The translations under genes and the position numbers were made by a program. Shown in pieces: positions 24,601-33,273 of a DNA stretch of 60,237 nucleotides. The notes under the pieces were generated by a model that was given only the letters and a program-made list of their open reading frames with translations, was not told the DNA's origin and did not search any database. Within the stretch, counting starts at the first letter, position 1. Every line of letters begins with the position of its first letter. Origin of the DNA: Bacteroidales bacterium (GTDB lineage: Bacteria; Bacteroidota; Bacteroidia; Bacteroidales; UBA1715); contig JAFZOY010000055.1 in NCBI GenBank assembly GCA_017552705.1, positions 1-60,237 of the forward strand, in the 5' to 3' direction.

Positions 24601-24635
24601 AAAAAAGTCCAATCGAATTTCGGTTGGACTTTTTT
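24601..24635. terminator. Bidirectional intrinsic terminator
   Basis: A 12-bp stem, AAAAAAGTCCAA with TTGGACTTTTTT, between two convergent genes. Symmetric A and T tracts serve both directions. Confidence 0.9.
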
Positions 24636-24639
24636 GTTT

Positions 24640-26187
24640 TTAGAACTTGGCAATCAACGGAATGACTCGTTCCGCAAATGGTTTTTGTGAAACCCTAAGG
24701 GCTGGACAAGCCTGTTGCCGTTTGAATTCACAACGTTTTATCAATCGTGTCGTTTTTTCAACAATTTCTTTGTCGAATCCCATTGAAAGAATTTCTTCCT
24801 GCGTTTTCCCACATTCAATATATTGATACAGAATTTTGTCCAACAGGTCGTAATTCGGAAGAGAATCCGAATCTTGTTGGTTTGGATGCAGTTCAGCTGA
24901 AGGTGGTTTGATAATCGTGTGTTCAGGAATGATTTCCTTGTCGCGGTTTATGTAGCGGGCCAATCGGAACACGTCGGTTTTATATACATCGCCAAGCACC
25001 GACAAACTACCGTTTGTGTCGCCATACAGTGTTCCGTATCCAACCGCAACTTCGCTTTTGTTTGAAGTGTTGAGGAGGATATTTCCCAATTTGTTGCTCA
25101 GTGTCATAAGTAAAGTTCCGCGGATACGTGCCTGAAGGTTTTCTTCCGCAACCGAGAATGGCAAGTCTTTGAATATTGGAGCCAATGCGTTCAAGGCTTC
25201 GCTGTAGGTCGATTTTATTGGAACTATATCGTATTGAACGCCAAGGTTTTTCGCCAAACCTTCCGCATCGGTAATCGAGTGCGAAGTTGAATATTCCGAA
25301 GGAAGAAGCAAAACCCGAATGTTTTCGCTACCAATTGCTTCGGCTGCAAGAGACAACACAACAGCCGAGTCGATTCCTCCCGAAAGTCCAAGAGTGGCGG
25401 TTTTGAATCCATTTTTTTCGAAATAATCTTTGATACCCATCACCAACGCATCGTGGAGCAATGCAATGTCGCTTGGCTTCTCCTGTTTAATTGGTTCGTA
25501 GGTTTTGTCGGTGTCGTAAATGGCGAATCCATCCGCAAAATAGGGTAGTTCTATGATTGTTTCGCCTTGCGCATTGCGAACAAACGAATGACCTTCGTAA
25601 ACAACCTCGGTGTTTGCACCATATTGATTTACATAAATTACTGGCGTAGATGTATTTGCAAATTGTTTGCACTCTCTTTTACTTCCGTGTTTATAGGTTT
25701 GTGCGGCAATGTTGATGCACAATGTGATGCCATTTTCTGACTCAGGAGCGTCGTCGCCCAGGCATACCGCAATTTTCTGTTTGTTCCATTCAAACACGTT
25801 TTTCTCGTTGTCGGTTTTAAAGTATTTTGATTCCAGATGCGAGAGATTCTTTTTGTTGAAACGACGGGTGATTGTTCCGTTTTCAATAAGGATTGCGGAG
25901 TCATACACTTTGGTTTCCTGTTCGTCCTCGCAGTAGGTTGGACAACCGAGCATCACAGCGATGCCATACGATTCCGAGGCGATTCGTTGCAATACTTGCA
26001 TGGTTGTTTCCATGAAATCGTTCATCTGAAGCAAATCGAATGGAAAAGAGCCGCAGAGGCACATTTCGGGGAACACAATCAAATCGGCATTTTGATTTTT
26101 TGCTTCGAAAATCGCTTTGGAAATCTTTGTCGCGTTTTTTCCAAAGTCGCCGACTGAGTAATTTTGTTGAGCAATAGCTATTTTCAT
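24640..26187 (-). CDS. nadE: NAD+ synthase with degenerate glutaminase domain
   Basis: Amidates nicotinate adenine dinucleotide to NAD+. At 515 aa, residues 1-240 are a nitrilase-type glutaminase domain and about 255-515 the synthetase. The synthetase is intact: the PP-loop GLSGGIDSAVVLSLAAE near 265, then NTSNKSEVAVGYGTLYGD. In the glutaminase domain the glutamate (FPEMCLCG, residue 41) and lysine (RFNKKNL, near 112) remain. Where related enzymes have the cysteine nucleophile (LICED), this protein reads CLGDD: glycine at 144 with a cysteine two residues earlier. The domain is probably inactive and the enzyme may use free ammonia. The gene is followed 4 nt away by nth on the same strand. Confidence 0.9.
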   Translation of the reverse strand: MKIAIAQQNYSVGDFGKNATKISKAIFEAKNQNADLIVFPEMCLCGSFPFDLLQMNDFMETTMQVLQRIASESYGIAVMLGCPTYCEDEQETKVYDSAILIENGTITRRFNKKNLSHLESKYFKTDNEKNVFEWNKQKIAVCLGDDAPESENGITLCINIAAQTYKHGSKRECKQFANTSTPVIYVNQYGANTEVVYEGHSFVRNAQGETIIELPYFADGFAIYDTDKTYEPIKQEKPSDIALLHDALVMGIKDYFEKNGFKTATLGLSGGIDSAVVLSLAAEAIGSENIRVLLLPSEYSTSHSITDAEGLAKNLGVQYDIVPIKSTYSEALNALAPIFKDLPFSVAEENLQARIRGTLLMTLSNKLGNILLNTSNKSEVAVGYGTLYGDTNGSLSVLGDVYKTDVFRLARYINRDKEIIPEHTIIKPPSAELHPNQQDSDSLPNYDLLDKILYQYIECGKTQEEILSMGFDKEIVEKTTRLIKRCEFKRQQACPALRVSQKPFAERVIPLIAKF

Positions 26188-26191
26188 ACTT

Positions 26192-26857
26192 TTAAAATAT
26201 TGATAAATCTTTAGGATTAATTTGTTCGTGGTTGAATGTTTCGCACGCGGCAGTGATAGGGCAGTTGTGGCATTCCGGTCGGATAGCCTTGCAGGTGTAT
26301 CGTCCGTGGAGAATTAGCCAATGGTGCATATCATGAACCTTGTCTTTGGGAATGTGGCGCATCAATTGTTTTTCTGTTTCGAGCGGTGTTTTTGCATTGT
26401 GGACAAGTCCGATTCGTGCCGACACGCGAAACACGTGAGTGTCAACCGCCATTGCTGGTTTATGGAAAATCACGGCTGCCATAACATTCGCTGTTTTTCG
26501 TCCTACGCCGGGCAATTTCTGCATTTCCTCAACGTCATCAGGAATTTCGTCGTGAAATTCGTTGTGGAGCATTGTTGCCATATTTTTCAGGTGTTTTGCC
26601 TTGTTTTGTGGGTACGAACAAGACTTTATGAGTTCAAATATCTGCTCTTCGCTTGCGTTTGACATAGCCAAAGGAGTAGGAAAAGCCTTAAATAAATTTG
26701 GTGTGATTTGGTTTACCCGTTTATCGGTGCATTGTGCGGAAAGTATCACTGCCACAAGCAATTGGAAAGGGTTTTGATAGGAGAGTTCTGTTTGTGGATT
26801 CGGCATGGTTTTTGCGAATCGTTGCATACAGTAGGAATATTTTTCCTCTATGTTCAT
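26192..26857 (-). CDS. nth: Endonuclease III
   Basis: A DNA glycosylase/AP lyase that removes oxidised pyrimidines in base-excision repair. It is 221 aa, full length. The helix-hairpin-helix motif LPGVGRKTAN has the catalytic lysine near 120, followed by AVDTHVFRVSARIGL with the catalytic aspartate near 138. The C-terminal [4Fe-4S] cysteines have the spacing C-x6-C-x2-C-x5-C in CKAIRPECHNCPITAAC. Its promoter (TAAATTTG on the minus strand at 26887-26880) is shared back to back with that of the DUF4197 gene. Confidence 0.97.
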   Translation of the reverse strand: MNIEEKYSYCMQRFAKTMPNPQTELSYQNPFQLLVAVILSAQCTDKRVNQITPNLFKAFPTPLAMSNASEEQIFELIKSCSYPQNKAKHLKNMATMLHNEFHDEIPDDVEEMQKLPGVGRKTANVMAAVIFHKPAMAVDTHVFRVSARIGLVHNAKTPLETEKQLMRHIPKDKVHDMHHWLILHGRYTCKAIRPECHNCPITAACETFNHEQINPKDLSIF

Positions 26858-26879
26858 ATTTTGTACAAACTTTCCGTTT

Positions 26880-26887
26880 CAAATTTA
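26880..26887 (-). promoter_or_regulatory. -7 promoter element (TAAATTTG) of nth
   Basis: TAAATTTG on the minus strand, 22 nt upstream of the nth start. Confidence 0.55.
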
Positions 26888-26898
26888 CGTAAAAGAAT

Positions 26899-26906
26899 TA
26901 AATTTG
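26899..26906 (+). promoter_or_regulatory. -7 promoter element (TAAATTTG) of the DUF4197 gene
   Basis: Plus-strand TAnnTTTG box, divergent from the nth promoter only 12 nt away. Confidence 0.6.
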
Positions 26907-26933
26907 GTGCCAAAGAATAAAAAAAATATAGAT

Positions 26934-27800
26934 ATGAAAAAAATTTGTTTATCAGTTATCGCAGTTGTTTTGTTCGCATCGTGCGACGACATGTTTCAAG
27001 GTGACGGCGATTTGTCGTCGAGTGATATTGTAAAAGGTCTGAAAACAGCGTTGAATGTTGGAACCGATTCTTCTACAGCAATGCTGTCTGTTGCAAATGG
27101 ATATTATGGCGATGCGGCGGTAAAAATCCTTTTGCCGCAGGAAGCACAGTATATTCAGGAAAAAGCAAGATTGATAGATAATTTTTGGCCGGGCACATCT
27201 GATGTGATTGATGCGAAATTGGAACAATTGATAGAATCCATCAACCGTTCTGCCGAAGATGCTGCAAAAGATGCCAAACCGATTTTCTCACAAGCAATCA
27301 CTGATTTGTCGATTGTTGATGGTTTGCGGATTTTGAATGGTGAAGTTCCTGATGGTGACGGGGATTTGAAATCTTCTACTGGATTTGATTCACTTGCAGC
27401 AACAACATATTTAAAAGTAAAGACTTACGATGCGTTAGTTGGTGCGTATGCTCCAAAAGTTAATGCGGCTTTGGGTAAAAAATTGGTGGGAAATGCCTCT
27501 GCTGCAAGTTTGTGGAGCGATATAGTTGGTCGTTGGAATGGAATTTTCCAAAAATGTGAAAACAACAAGAACAGTACCGTGGTAAAGATTGCTTTGGTGG
27601 CAATGGGAAAAAGTTACGATGATTTAAATCTTCACGAAGTAAATACTGATTTAGGTGAATTCACTACCCAAAAAGCCCTTGACGGTTTGTTTTTGAAGGT
27701 TGGTGACCAAGAAAAGGCCATCCGTAAAAATCCGTTCCAGTGGGCGAGCGACATTCTTAGAAAAGTGTTCGGTAGTGTATATGAATCTGTTACCGACTAA
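26934..27800 (+). CDS. DUF4197-domain lipoprotein
   Basis: A 288-aa exported lipoprotein. The ATG at 26934 (MKKICLSVIAVVLFASC) gives a proper signal peptide with the lipidated cysteine at residue 17; upstream codons lie before the -7 box. The body has the DUF4197 pattern: SSDIVKGLKTALNVGTDSST, LSVANGYYGDAAVKILLP, then SLAATTYLKVKTYDAL. DUF4197 proteins are periplasmic or outer-membrane lipoproteins of unknown role. No operon partner. Confidence 0.85.
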   Translation: MKKICLSVIAVVLFASCDDMFQGDGDLSSSDIVKGLKTALNVGTDSSTAMLSVANGYYGDAAVKILLPQEAQYIQEKARLIDNFWPGTSDVIDAKLEQLIESINRSAEDAAKDAKPIFSQAITDLSIVDGLRILNGEVPDGDGDLKSSTGFDSLAATTYLKVKTYDALVGAYAPKVNAALGKKLVGNASAASLWSDIVGRWNGIFQKCENNKNSTVVKIALVAMGKSYDDLNLHEVNTDLGEFTTQKALDGLFLKVGDQEKAIRKNPFQWASDILRKVFGSVYESVTD

Positions 27801-27873
27801 CGCAGTTCAGATAGAAAAAACGTCATTTTGTAGAAAAAAAACTGAAATATCTTTTTTTGTATTGTTTTAATCA

Positions 27874-27881
27874 TACATTTG
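27874..27881 (+). promoter_or_regulatory. -7 promoter element (TACATTTG)
   Basis: TAnnTTTG box 29 nt upstream of the porin-family start at 27910. Confidence 0.6.
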
Positions 27882-27909
27882 CGCCGTTAATCTTTAAATG
27901 TTAAACAAT

Positions 27910-28575
27910 ATGAAAAAAGTATTAGTTTCAGTAGTGGCTATGGTAGCCTTCGCAATGACTTCGAACGCACAATTGTGGTTCGGTGGTAGTATTTCTGCTT
28001 CACACACTGGTGGTGTAGAAAAGAATGTAGTAGATCCAATGGATCCTTCAAAAAAGACTGATGTTGACGATCCAAAATCAAATTCTTTCAGTATCGCTCC
28101 AAAAGTGGGATTTGGTTTGAGTGAAAAATTGTCGGTTGGTGCAGAATTGAATTTCAACACATCAACATTCGGTAAAACTGACAAAGACAACTTGACAAAA
28201 ACAAATTCATTTGGCATCACTCCGTTTGTTCGCTACACATTCGTTGAGTTCGATAAATTTGGCGTGTTGGCTGAAGCTGGTTTGCCAATTATTTTCAACT
28301 CTGGTAAAACAGTTGTAGCTGGTACATCAACAAAAGATGATCCATCTCATTCTTTTGGTTTGTATGTTGAACCAGTTTTACAATACAATGTATCAGACAA
28401 TTTTGCTTTGGAATGTGGTTTGAACTTTATGTCGATGAACTTTACACACTCTGTTGCTAAAGATAACGACGATGATGATTATAAAGGTGTTGACAATAGA
28501 TTCCGTATCGGTGCTAACACAGCTAATTTAGTAAATGTTGGTGCTATTACAATCGGTTTCATCTACAAATTGTAA
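27910..28575 (+). CDS. Porin-family outer-membrane beta-barrel protein
   Basis: A 221-aa exported protein. The ATG at 27910 (MKKVLVSVVAMVAFAMTSNA) starts a good signal peptide with cleavage near NAQLW. The mature part is an eight-stranded-type barrel with glycine/aromatic strands (VGFGLSEKLSVGAELNF, SFGITPFVRYTFVEF) and ends with GFIYKL. An acidic loop DNDDDDY lies near 190. Such barrels are abundant surface proteins in Bacteroidota. Specific function not evident. Confidence 0.8.
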   Translation: MKKVLVSVVAMVAFAMTSNAQLWFGGSISASHTGGVEKNVVDPMDPSKKTDVDDPKSNSFSIAPKVGFGLSEKLSVGAELNFNTSTFGKTDKDNLTKTNSFGITPFVRYTFVEFDKFGVLAEAGLPIIFNSGKTVVAGTSTKDDPSHSFGLYVEPVLQYNVSDNFALECGLNFMSMNFTHSVAKDNDDDDYKGVDNRFRIGANTANLVNVGAITIGFIYKL

Positions 28576-28590
28576 TAATTACATATCTCA

Positions 28591-28628
28591 AAAAAAAATG
28601 GCTGTCCAATCGGGCAGCCATTTTTTTT
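28591..28628. terminator. Bidirectional intrinsic terminator
   Basis: A 14-bp stem, AAAAAAAATGGCTG with its complement at 28615-28628. It lies between the convergent porin and BtuG-like genes. Confidence 0.9.
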
Positions 28629-28642
28629 GCTTTGTGTTCTTG

Positions 28643-29707
28643 TTAGAACACTACAGCGTTTGGTTGATTTGTGACGCTGTAATTCTTAATTAGTTTTCCG
28701 TTCTTATCATATTGTATTGCTGAATGCGAGCTCGTGTATGGCGTTGCTGTAACCCAGATGTCGCCAGATTTTGTGTCGACGCTGATGCCGTAGAATGAAC
28801 CTTCAATCAATTTCGTGCTTGTCCCGTTTGAAAGAGCATATACAGCATCGTCAACATAATAAATTGTACCATTGTTGTAAGCGATAAGGTTTCCTCCGTA
28901 GCTTGCAAATTGATGGTCGAATTCTTTTGTTGCAGTTGCTTCGAAAGAAGTACTGTTGATGGTGTAAATGGCTGTATTTGAAACAATTTCACTACCTAAG
29001 TAGTTTCCTTCAGCATCGTAATTGTAGTTAGTCAAACCTTTGCAGAGTACAATAATGTTGCCTTGTTCGTCAACTTCCATATCGTAAGGATTGTCGCCCA
29101 CAGTGATTGTTTTTTCAAATTTTAGAGTTTTTACATCAAAAACAGATATGGTTTTATCAGAAATGTATCCACCGGAATTTGCAACGAACAATTTTCCGTT
29201 TGACACAACCATCGTGTTTGGTCCTGCTCCAGTTGCCACAGAGTCAGTTTTTTGCATAGATTGTTTGTTTACCACATACACGTAGTCGCTACCATATCCG
29301 TTACCGTTCGAAACAAAAATTTCGTTGTCGTTGCGGTTCACAACATAGCGTGGGTATGATAAACCTGTGCATGTTCCTTCGCTTTTGAATGTATGTGCGT
29401 TTACTGCCTCAACTTTTCCAGAGTTGTTTACCACGATAAAAGCCTGGTCGTCGATGATTGTCATTGATTGCACAATGTCGCCAAGAGGACGGTTGTTTTC
29501 TGCTTGGAAAATGTCTTTTTTCACTTCGCCATTGATTATAGCGTCAATAGAACCTTCATTTGCGTTGAAATTACCTTCGCACACAATGAATTTCGCGTTA
29601 GAATACGCTCCACTTGGCTTTGGATCGTCATCTTTTTTGTTACATGCCGTTAGGGCAATACTTCCAGCGAGAACTATGCTCGCAATCTTTACAAGATTTT
29701 TTTTCAT
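28643..29707 (-). CDS. BtuG-like surface beta-propeller lipoprotein (YncE/DUF5074 family)
   Basis: A 354-aa lipoprotein (signal peptide; lipobox LTAC with Cys near 22; then an acidic NKKDDDP tether typical of Bacteroidota surface export). The body is a seven-blade-type propeller with repeats such as FIVCEGNFNANEGS, KLFVANSGGYISD, and VGDNPYDMEVDEQGN. In Bacteroides, BtuG proteins of this fold cap the BtuB transporter and bind vitamin B12 tightly. The gene is 12 nt downstream of a BtuB-like receptor under a cobalamin riboswitch. I therefore infer a B12-capturing role. Confidence 0.8.
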   Translation of the reverse strand: MKKNLVKIASIVLAGSIALTACNKKDDDPKPSGAYSNAKFIVCEGNFNANEGSIDAIINGEVKKDIFQAENNRPLGDIVQSMTIIDDQAFIVVNNSGKVEAVNAHTFKSEGTCTGLSYPRYVVNRNDNEIFVSNGNGYGSDYVYVVNKQSMQKTDSVATGAGPNTMVVSNGKLFVANSGGYISDKTISVFDVKTLKFEKTITVGDNPYDMEVDEQGNIIVLCKGLTNYNYDAEGNYLGSEIVSNTAIYTINSTSFEATATKEFDHQFASYGGNLIAYNNGTIYYVDDAVYALSNGTSTKLIEGSFYGISVDTKSGDIWVTATPYTSSHSAIQYDKNGKLIKNYSVTNQPNAVVF

Positions 29708-29719
29708 TTTTTGTAGATA

Positions 29720-31711
29720 TTAATTGATTAAACATTGTAAATAAATTTCAAAATTTCGTCCCGGAAGCGGGTAGGAGCGGATTTGCTCATAAACCACATC
29801 GGTTATATTGTTTATTTGCACACCAGTGGCTAATTTTATTGTATTCAAATCAAACGTTTTTTTGATATTGACGTCAATTGTGAGGTAGGCGTCAAGTGTT
29901 TTTTCAAGATTGAAATATCGTTCGCTTTCGTAGTTTACATACAACGCACATTCCCATTTGTGGTATGTGATACGTGGTTGATAATGAATGGCATAGCGTG
30001 GTACATAATACAAAATATGTCCGACAGTCTCATTTTCTTGATTTGATATTGTTTGCGTTGTGTCGTAGGTTTTTGTTATATGCGGATTGTTTATGTTTAG
30101 TTGTAGTTTGTTGCTAAATGCTATTTGTTTGTTTGTTGTAGAATGTGTTTGTTCTATCGAAAATTCCAAACCTTGCAAAACTGCTTGTGCAGTGTTCATT
30201 GGATGCCACACGGCACCGCAGGGAGTCCACATAATCATGTCGTTAAGCACTGAATGATAGGCGGTTCCGTCGATTGCAATGTGATACCATTTTTCTGGTT
30301 TGAAAAATTCTTTCCGAACGCCAAATTCTGTTGAAAATCCATATTCAGGCAACAACGTAGGATTTCCCCATGCTATCCAATACAAATCGTTGAATGTAGG
30401 AGTGCGGTATTTGTTGCCGATTGAAAATCGTAGGGTGAGCGGTGTGCCTTTTTCTCTATCTATTTGATATTCAGTACCGAAATGGGCGATGAATGGAATA
30501 GTGTATTGTGAGTTATATTCCTTTCTGATCGAAAGCAACGAAATCATTCTTCCTGATGAAAGTGATGTATTTCCGTGAAAATCAATGAAATGGTTTAGTT
30601 GTATGATTCCCGCTGTGGAATATTCTTTTTTTGTTCCGCCATAGTTCGTCAGATCAGCATTAACTAATTTTCCTTGCACTTCCATTTCGGTGAAAAACGT
30701 ACCAAAGCGTTGGGTAGCTTCCTTGTGTACGAATTGTAGAATGTGGATGTTCGTTTTGTTTTTTATTTCGCTGTATTCCGAATATTGTTCGGCAGTAGGG
30801 GACGTTTTGTGTGTATATAATTCAAAATCATCGGTGTAAACGGTTTTGTAAACGATTCTGTTTCTGCTGTTTATGGTGTATCTCAGAGTTAGCAACGCTC
30901 TCAATGAGGAATCACATTGATATTGCACTTCATTTGAGGTAGTGCCAAGTATTGACGGCAGATTTGCATCGTTCACCTGATACCACAATGCTGTCTGCGC
31001 CATCAGTTTGTCGGTGATTTTTGCGTGTAGGTTTTGGATTGTGCCGTATTTGAAATAGTCGGCATTTTTCCGTTTGAGCGTATCCAGACGGATGTAATCG
31101 TAATATTCAAAATCACTTTCTGATTGAGTGTAGAAAATGCTTCCTTTATATTGGATTTTAGTGTTGCCAACAGAATATCCCACGTTTGCCTTGTACGTGT
31201 CAAAACTTCCGACTGAAGCAAGTACTTGCGCCGAAGCATGTTTTCTAAAAATCGGTGTTGATTTTAAATTAATTGCTCCGCCGAATGTGCCGCTTCCGAA
31301 ACTTGCCGCCGAAGCGTTGTAGTTGATGCTTATGTTGTCGAAACTCGAAACGGGAACGAGCGAGAGGTTGTTTTCTCCGTTGCTGATGGAATTCAGCGAC
31401 ATTCCTTCCCACAAAATCTGTGTGCGTGAATTGCCCGCCCCACGCAACGAAAGCGAACTTGTCATACCTTCGGTGCCGTAACTTTTAATAATCACGTTGC
31501 TCTGTTGTGAAAGAAAATCACCGAGGTTTTTGTATGTCGCTGCTTTAATGCTTAGAGAGTCGAATGTTTCAGATTTTTCGCCTCCGTAGGTTACTGTTTC
31601 CAATGGGGTAATAGTCACTTTGTCAATCAAAATCGTGTCGTTGAGTGATTGACAGAATGCCGTAGTCGAGCATACCAACAGCAAGAGAATATGTGCTATT
31701 CTTTTTCGCAT
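29720..31711 (-). CDS. btuB: BtuB-like TonB-dependent cobalamin receptor
   Basis: A 663-aa outer-membrane receptor with signal peptide MRKRIAHILLLLVCSTTAFC. The plug domain (about 30-160) contains LGDFLSQQSNVIIKSYGTEGMTSSLSLRGAGNSRTQILW-type motifs; positions 90-110 hold the SLRGAG core. A 22-strand barrel follows and ends with an aromatic-rich QIRSYPLPGRNFEIY. There is no SusC-type N-terminal carboxypeptidase-like domain. A cobalamin riboswitch lies directly upstream on the same strand, and a BtuG-like lipoprotein follows. No btuC, btuD or btuF is in the window. Confidence 0.87.
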   Translation of the reverse strand: MRKRIAHILLLLVCSTTAFCQSLNDTILIDKVTITPLETVTYGGEKSETFDSLSIKAATYKNLGDFLSQQSNVIIKSYGTEGMTSSLSLRGAGNSRTQILWEGMSLNSISNGENNLSLVPVSSFDNISINYNASAASFGSGTFGGAINLKSTPIFRKHASAQVLASVGSFDTYKANVGYSVGNTKIQYKGSIFYTQSESDFEYYDYIRLDTLKRKNADYFKYGTIQNLHAKITDKLMAQTALWYQVNDANLPSILGTTSNEVQYQCDSSLRALLTLRYTINSRNRIVYKTVYTDDFELYTHKTSPTAEQYSEYSEIKNKTNIHILQFVHKEATQRFGTFFTEMEVQGKLVNADLTNYGGTKKEYSTAGIIQLNHFIDFHGNTSLSSGRMISLLSIRKEYNSQYTIPFIAHFGTEYQIDREKGTPLTLRFSIGNKYRTPTFNDLYWIAWGNPTLLPEYGFSTEFGVRKEFFKPEKWYHIAIDGTAYHSVLNDMIMWTPCGAVWHPMNTAQAVLQGLEFSIEQTHSTTNKQIAFSNKLQLNINNPHITKTYDTTQTISNQENETVGHILYYVPRYAIHYQPRITYHKWECALYVNYESERYFNLEKTLDAYLTIDVNIKKTFDLNTIKLATGVQINNITDVVYEQIRSYPLPGRNFEIYLQCLIN

Positions 31712-31749
31712 TTCTTACACAATGAGTTTTCCGCCCAAACATGTAAAAC

Positions 31750-31914
31750 AAGAATTGGCAGGTCTTCTGACTTGTTCCGTTCCGTACCGTCTTCCCATTC
31801 CGAGGAACAGTGACAAAGGATGTACAGAACATTTGGAAACTTACAGCTGCGGAAACAGTTCAGGTCTTTCACCTGATTCCCTTTTCACCTTCATATTACT
31901 ATGTCGGCACCAAA
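31750..31914 (-). promoter_or_regulatory. Cobalamin (adenosylcobalamin-class) riboswitch
   Basis: Read on the minus strand, the classical conserved blocks occur in order: GGTGCC near the 5' end, AAAAGGGAA, GAACTG and CCGCAGCTGTAA, then GTCACTG, GGGAAG, and AGTCAGAAGACCTGCC near the 3' end. It lies about 40-200 nt upstream of btuB. Such riboswitches repress expression when cobalamin is plentiful, so this operon is expected to be induced by B12 starvation. Confidence 0.96.
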
Positions 31915-31923
31915 TCTTCGTTA

Positions 31924-31931
31924 CAAAAATA
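31924..31931 (-). promoter_or_regulatory. -7 promoter element (TATTTTTG) of the cobalamin operon
   Basis: Minus-strand TAnnTTTG box about 10 nt upstream of the riboswitch 5' end. Confidence 0.7.
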
Positions 31932-32002
31932 CATAAAAGAATTGATTTGAATCGTACATTTTATTTTTTTTTTTTCGTATATTGTACAAAATATTCTAAT
32001 CG

Positions 32003-32010
32003 TAAATTTG
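32003..32010 (+). promoter_or_regulatory. -7 promoter element (TAAATTTG) of the GH8 gene
   Basis: Its distance to the ATG at 32018 is only 7 nt, so the transcript would be leaderless or nearly so. Confidence 0.45.
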
Positions 32011-32017
32011 ATTGATT

Positions 32018-33262
32018 ATGAGGAAGTTGTGTTTCTTGGCAAGTGTCGTTGTTTTTATATCTTGTGTCTCAACCACTGATTCACAACAACATAAAGGCGC
32101 ATATTATACTGACGAATACCGAAATCTTTTTGTGGAAATATTAGGAAAAACAGAACAGGAGGTTCAAGCTAAAATTGACCAAATCTGGAATCATTTCTTT
32201 ACGCCAGGAACATCGTCGGCAGTGTATTACGAGGTTGGGGATGATATGGCATACATATATGATGTTGGCAATGGCGATGTTCGTACTGAAGGGCAGTCGT
32301 ACGGCATGATGATTACTGTTCAACTTGACCATAAAACTGAATTTGATAATTTGTGGCGGTGGGCAAAAAAGTATATGCAACATCAATCAGGTGATTGGGA
32401 AGGGTATTTTGCTTGGCAATGCAAAACCGATGGAACTAAGATAGATCAGGGGTGTGCTCCCGATGGCGAAGAGTATTTTGTAACTGCGCTTTTGTTCGCT
32501 TCGCACCGTTGGGGTAATGATGGTGAAATTGATTATAATGCTGAAGCTCAATATATTCTGAAGAATATTCGAAATAAAACAGGTGTTGGTGGCATTTTTA
32601 ATATGTATGACAATGACAATCACATGGTCGTGTTCTCGCCTTATTACGATAATGTGAAATTCAGCGATCCTTCGTATTGTTTGCCTGGATTTATGGAATT
32701 GTGGGCCCGTTGGGCGGAGACCGATACTGAATTTTGGGCAGAAGCGGCAACCGCGGCGCGCGTATTGCTTAAAAAATCATGTCACGAAACATCGGGATTG
32801 TTCCCCGAATATAGTTTATTCGACGGAACTCCATATCGTCCGGATTGGCAAAGTTATGACACAAAGCAATATAAATTCGATGCCATTCGGTGCGCAATGA
32901 ATGTCGGAATGGATTATAATTGGTTTGGCGTAGATAGTGTGAATCAGACGGAAATGATGACGCGCTTACTTACGTTTTTCAGAAAAGACGGATTTAAACA
33001 TGGTTGTTTTTATTGGAATGGGGAAGTAGCCGATGAGAATTTCGGATACACAGCCGGCGTTGCCGGAACAAATGGCGTTGGTTGTTTCGCTGTCAAAGAC
33101 AAGGAGTTAGCCAAGGAAGTCCTTGAAATATTGTGGGAAACCGAACCTCCTACGGGTACATGGCGATATTATAATGGTATGGTATATTTCCTTTCGATGC
33201 TGAATGTTTCTGGCAATTTCAGAATATACAAACCAACAACGAAATCAAGCCAAAACCAATAA
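32018..33262 (+). CDS. Glycoside hydrolase family 8 lipoprotein (Rex-type xylanase)
   Basis: A 414-aa lipoprotein: signal MRKLCFLASVVVFISC with the lipidated Cys at 16. GH8 enzymes are inverting (alpha/alpha)6-barrel hydrolases. The catalytic acid is the Glu in VRTEGQSYGMMI (residue 91). The APDGEEYFVTALLFASHRWG motif near 147-166 is typical of reducing-end xylose-releasing exo-oligoxylanases. The core also has FSDPSYCLPGFMELWARW. Substrate is probably xylo-oligosaccharides, but GH8 also includes cellulases and chitosanases. Start at ATG 32018; a TTG two codons upstream is rejected. The gene is alone, with no SusC/D pair or other CAZymes nearby. Confidence 0.87.
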   Translation: MRKLCFLASVVVFISCVSTTDSQQHKGAYYTDEYRNLFVEILGKTEQEVQAKIDQIWNHFFTPGTSSAVYYEVGDDMAYIYDVGNGDVRTEGQSYGMMITVQLDHKTEFDNLWRWAKKYMQHQSGDWEGYFAWQCKTDGTKIDQGCAPDGEEYFVTALLFASHRWGNDGEIDYNAEAQYILKNIRNKTGVGGIFNMYDNDNHMVVFSPYYDNVKFSDPSYCLPGFMELWARWAETDTEFWAEAATAARVLLKKSCHETSGLFPEYSLFDGTPYRPDWQSYDTKQYKFDAIRCAMNVGMDYNWFGVDSVNQTEMMTRLLTFFRKDGFKHGCFYWNGEVADENFGYTAGVAGTNGVGCFAVKDKELAKEVLEILWETEPPTGTWRYYNGMVYFLSMLNVSGNFRIYKPTTKSSQNQ

Positions 33263-33273
33263 AAAAACGCTGG

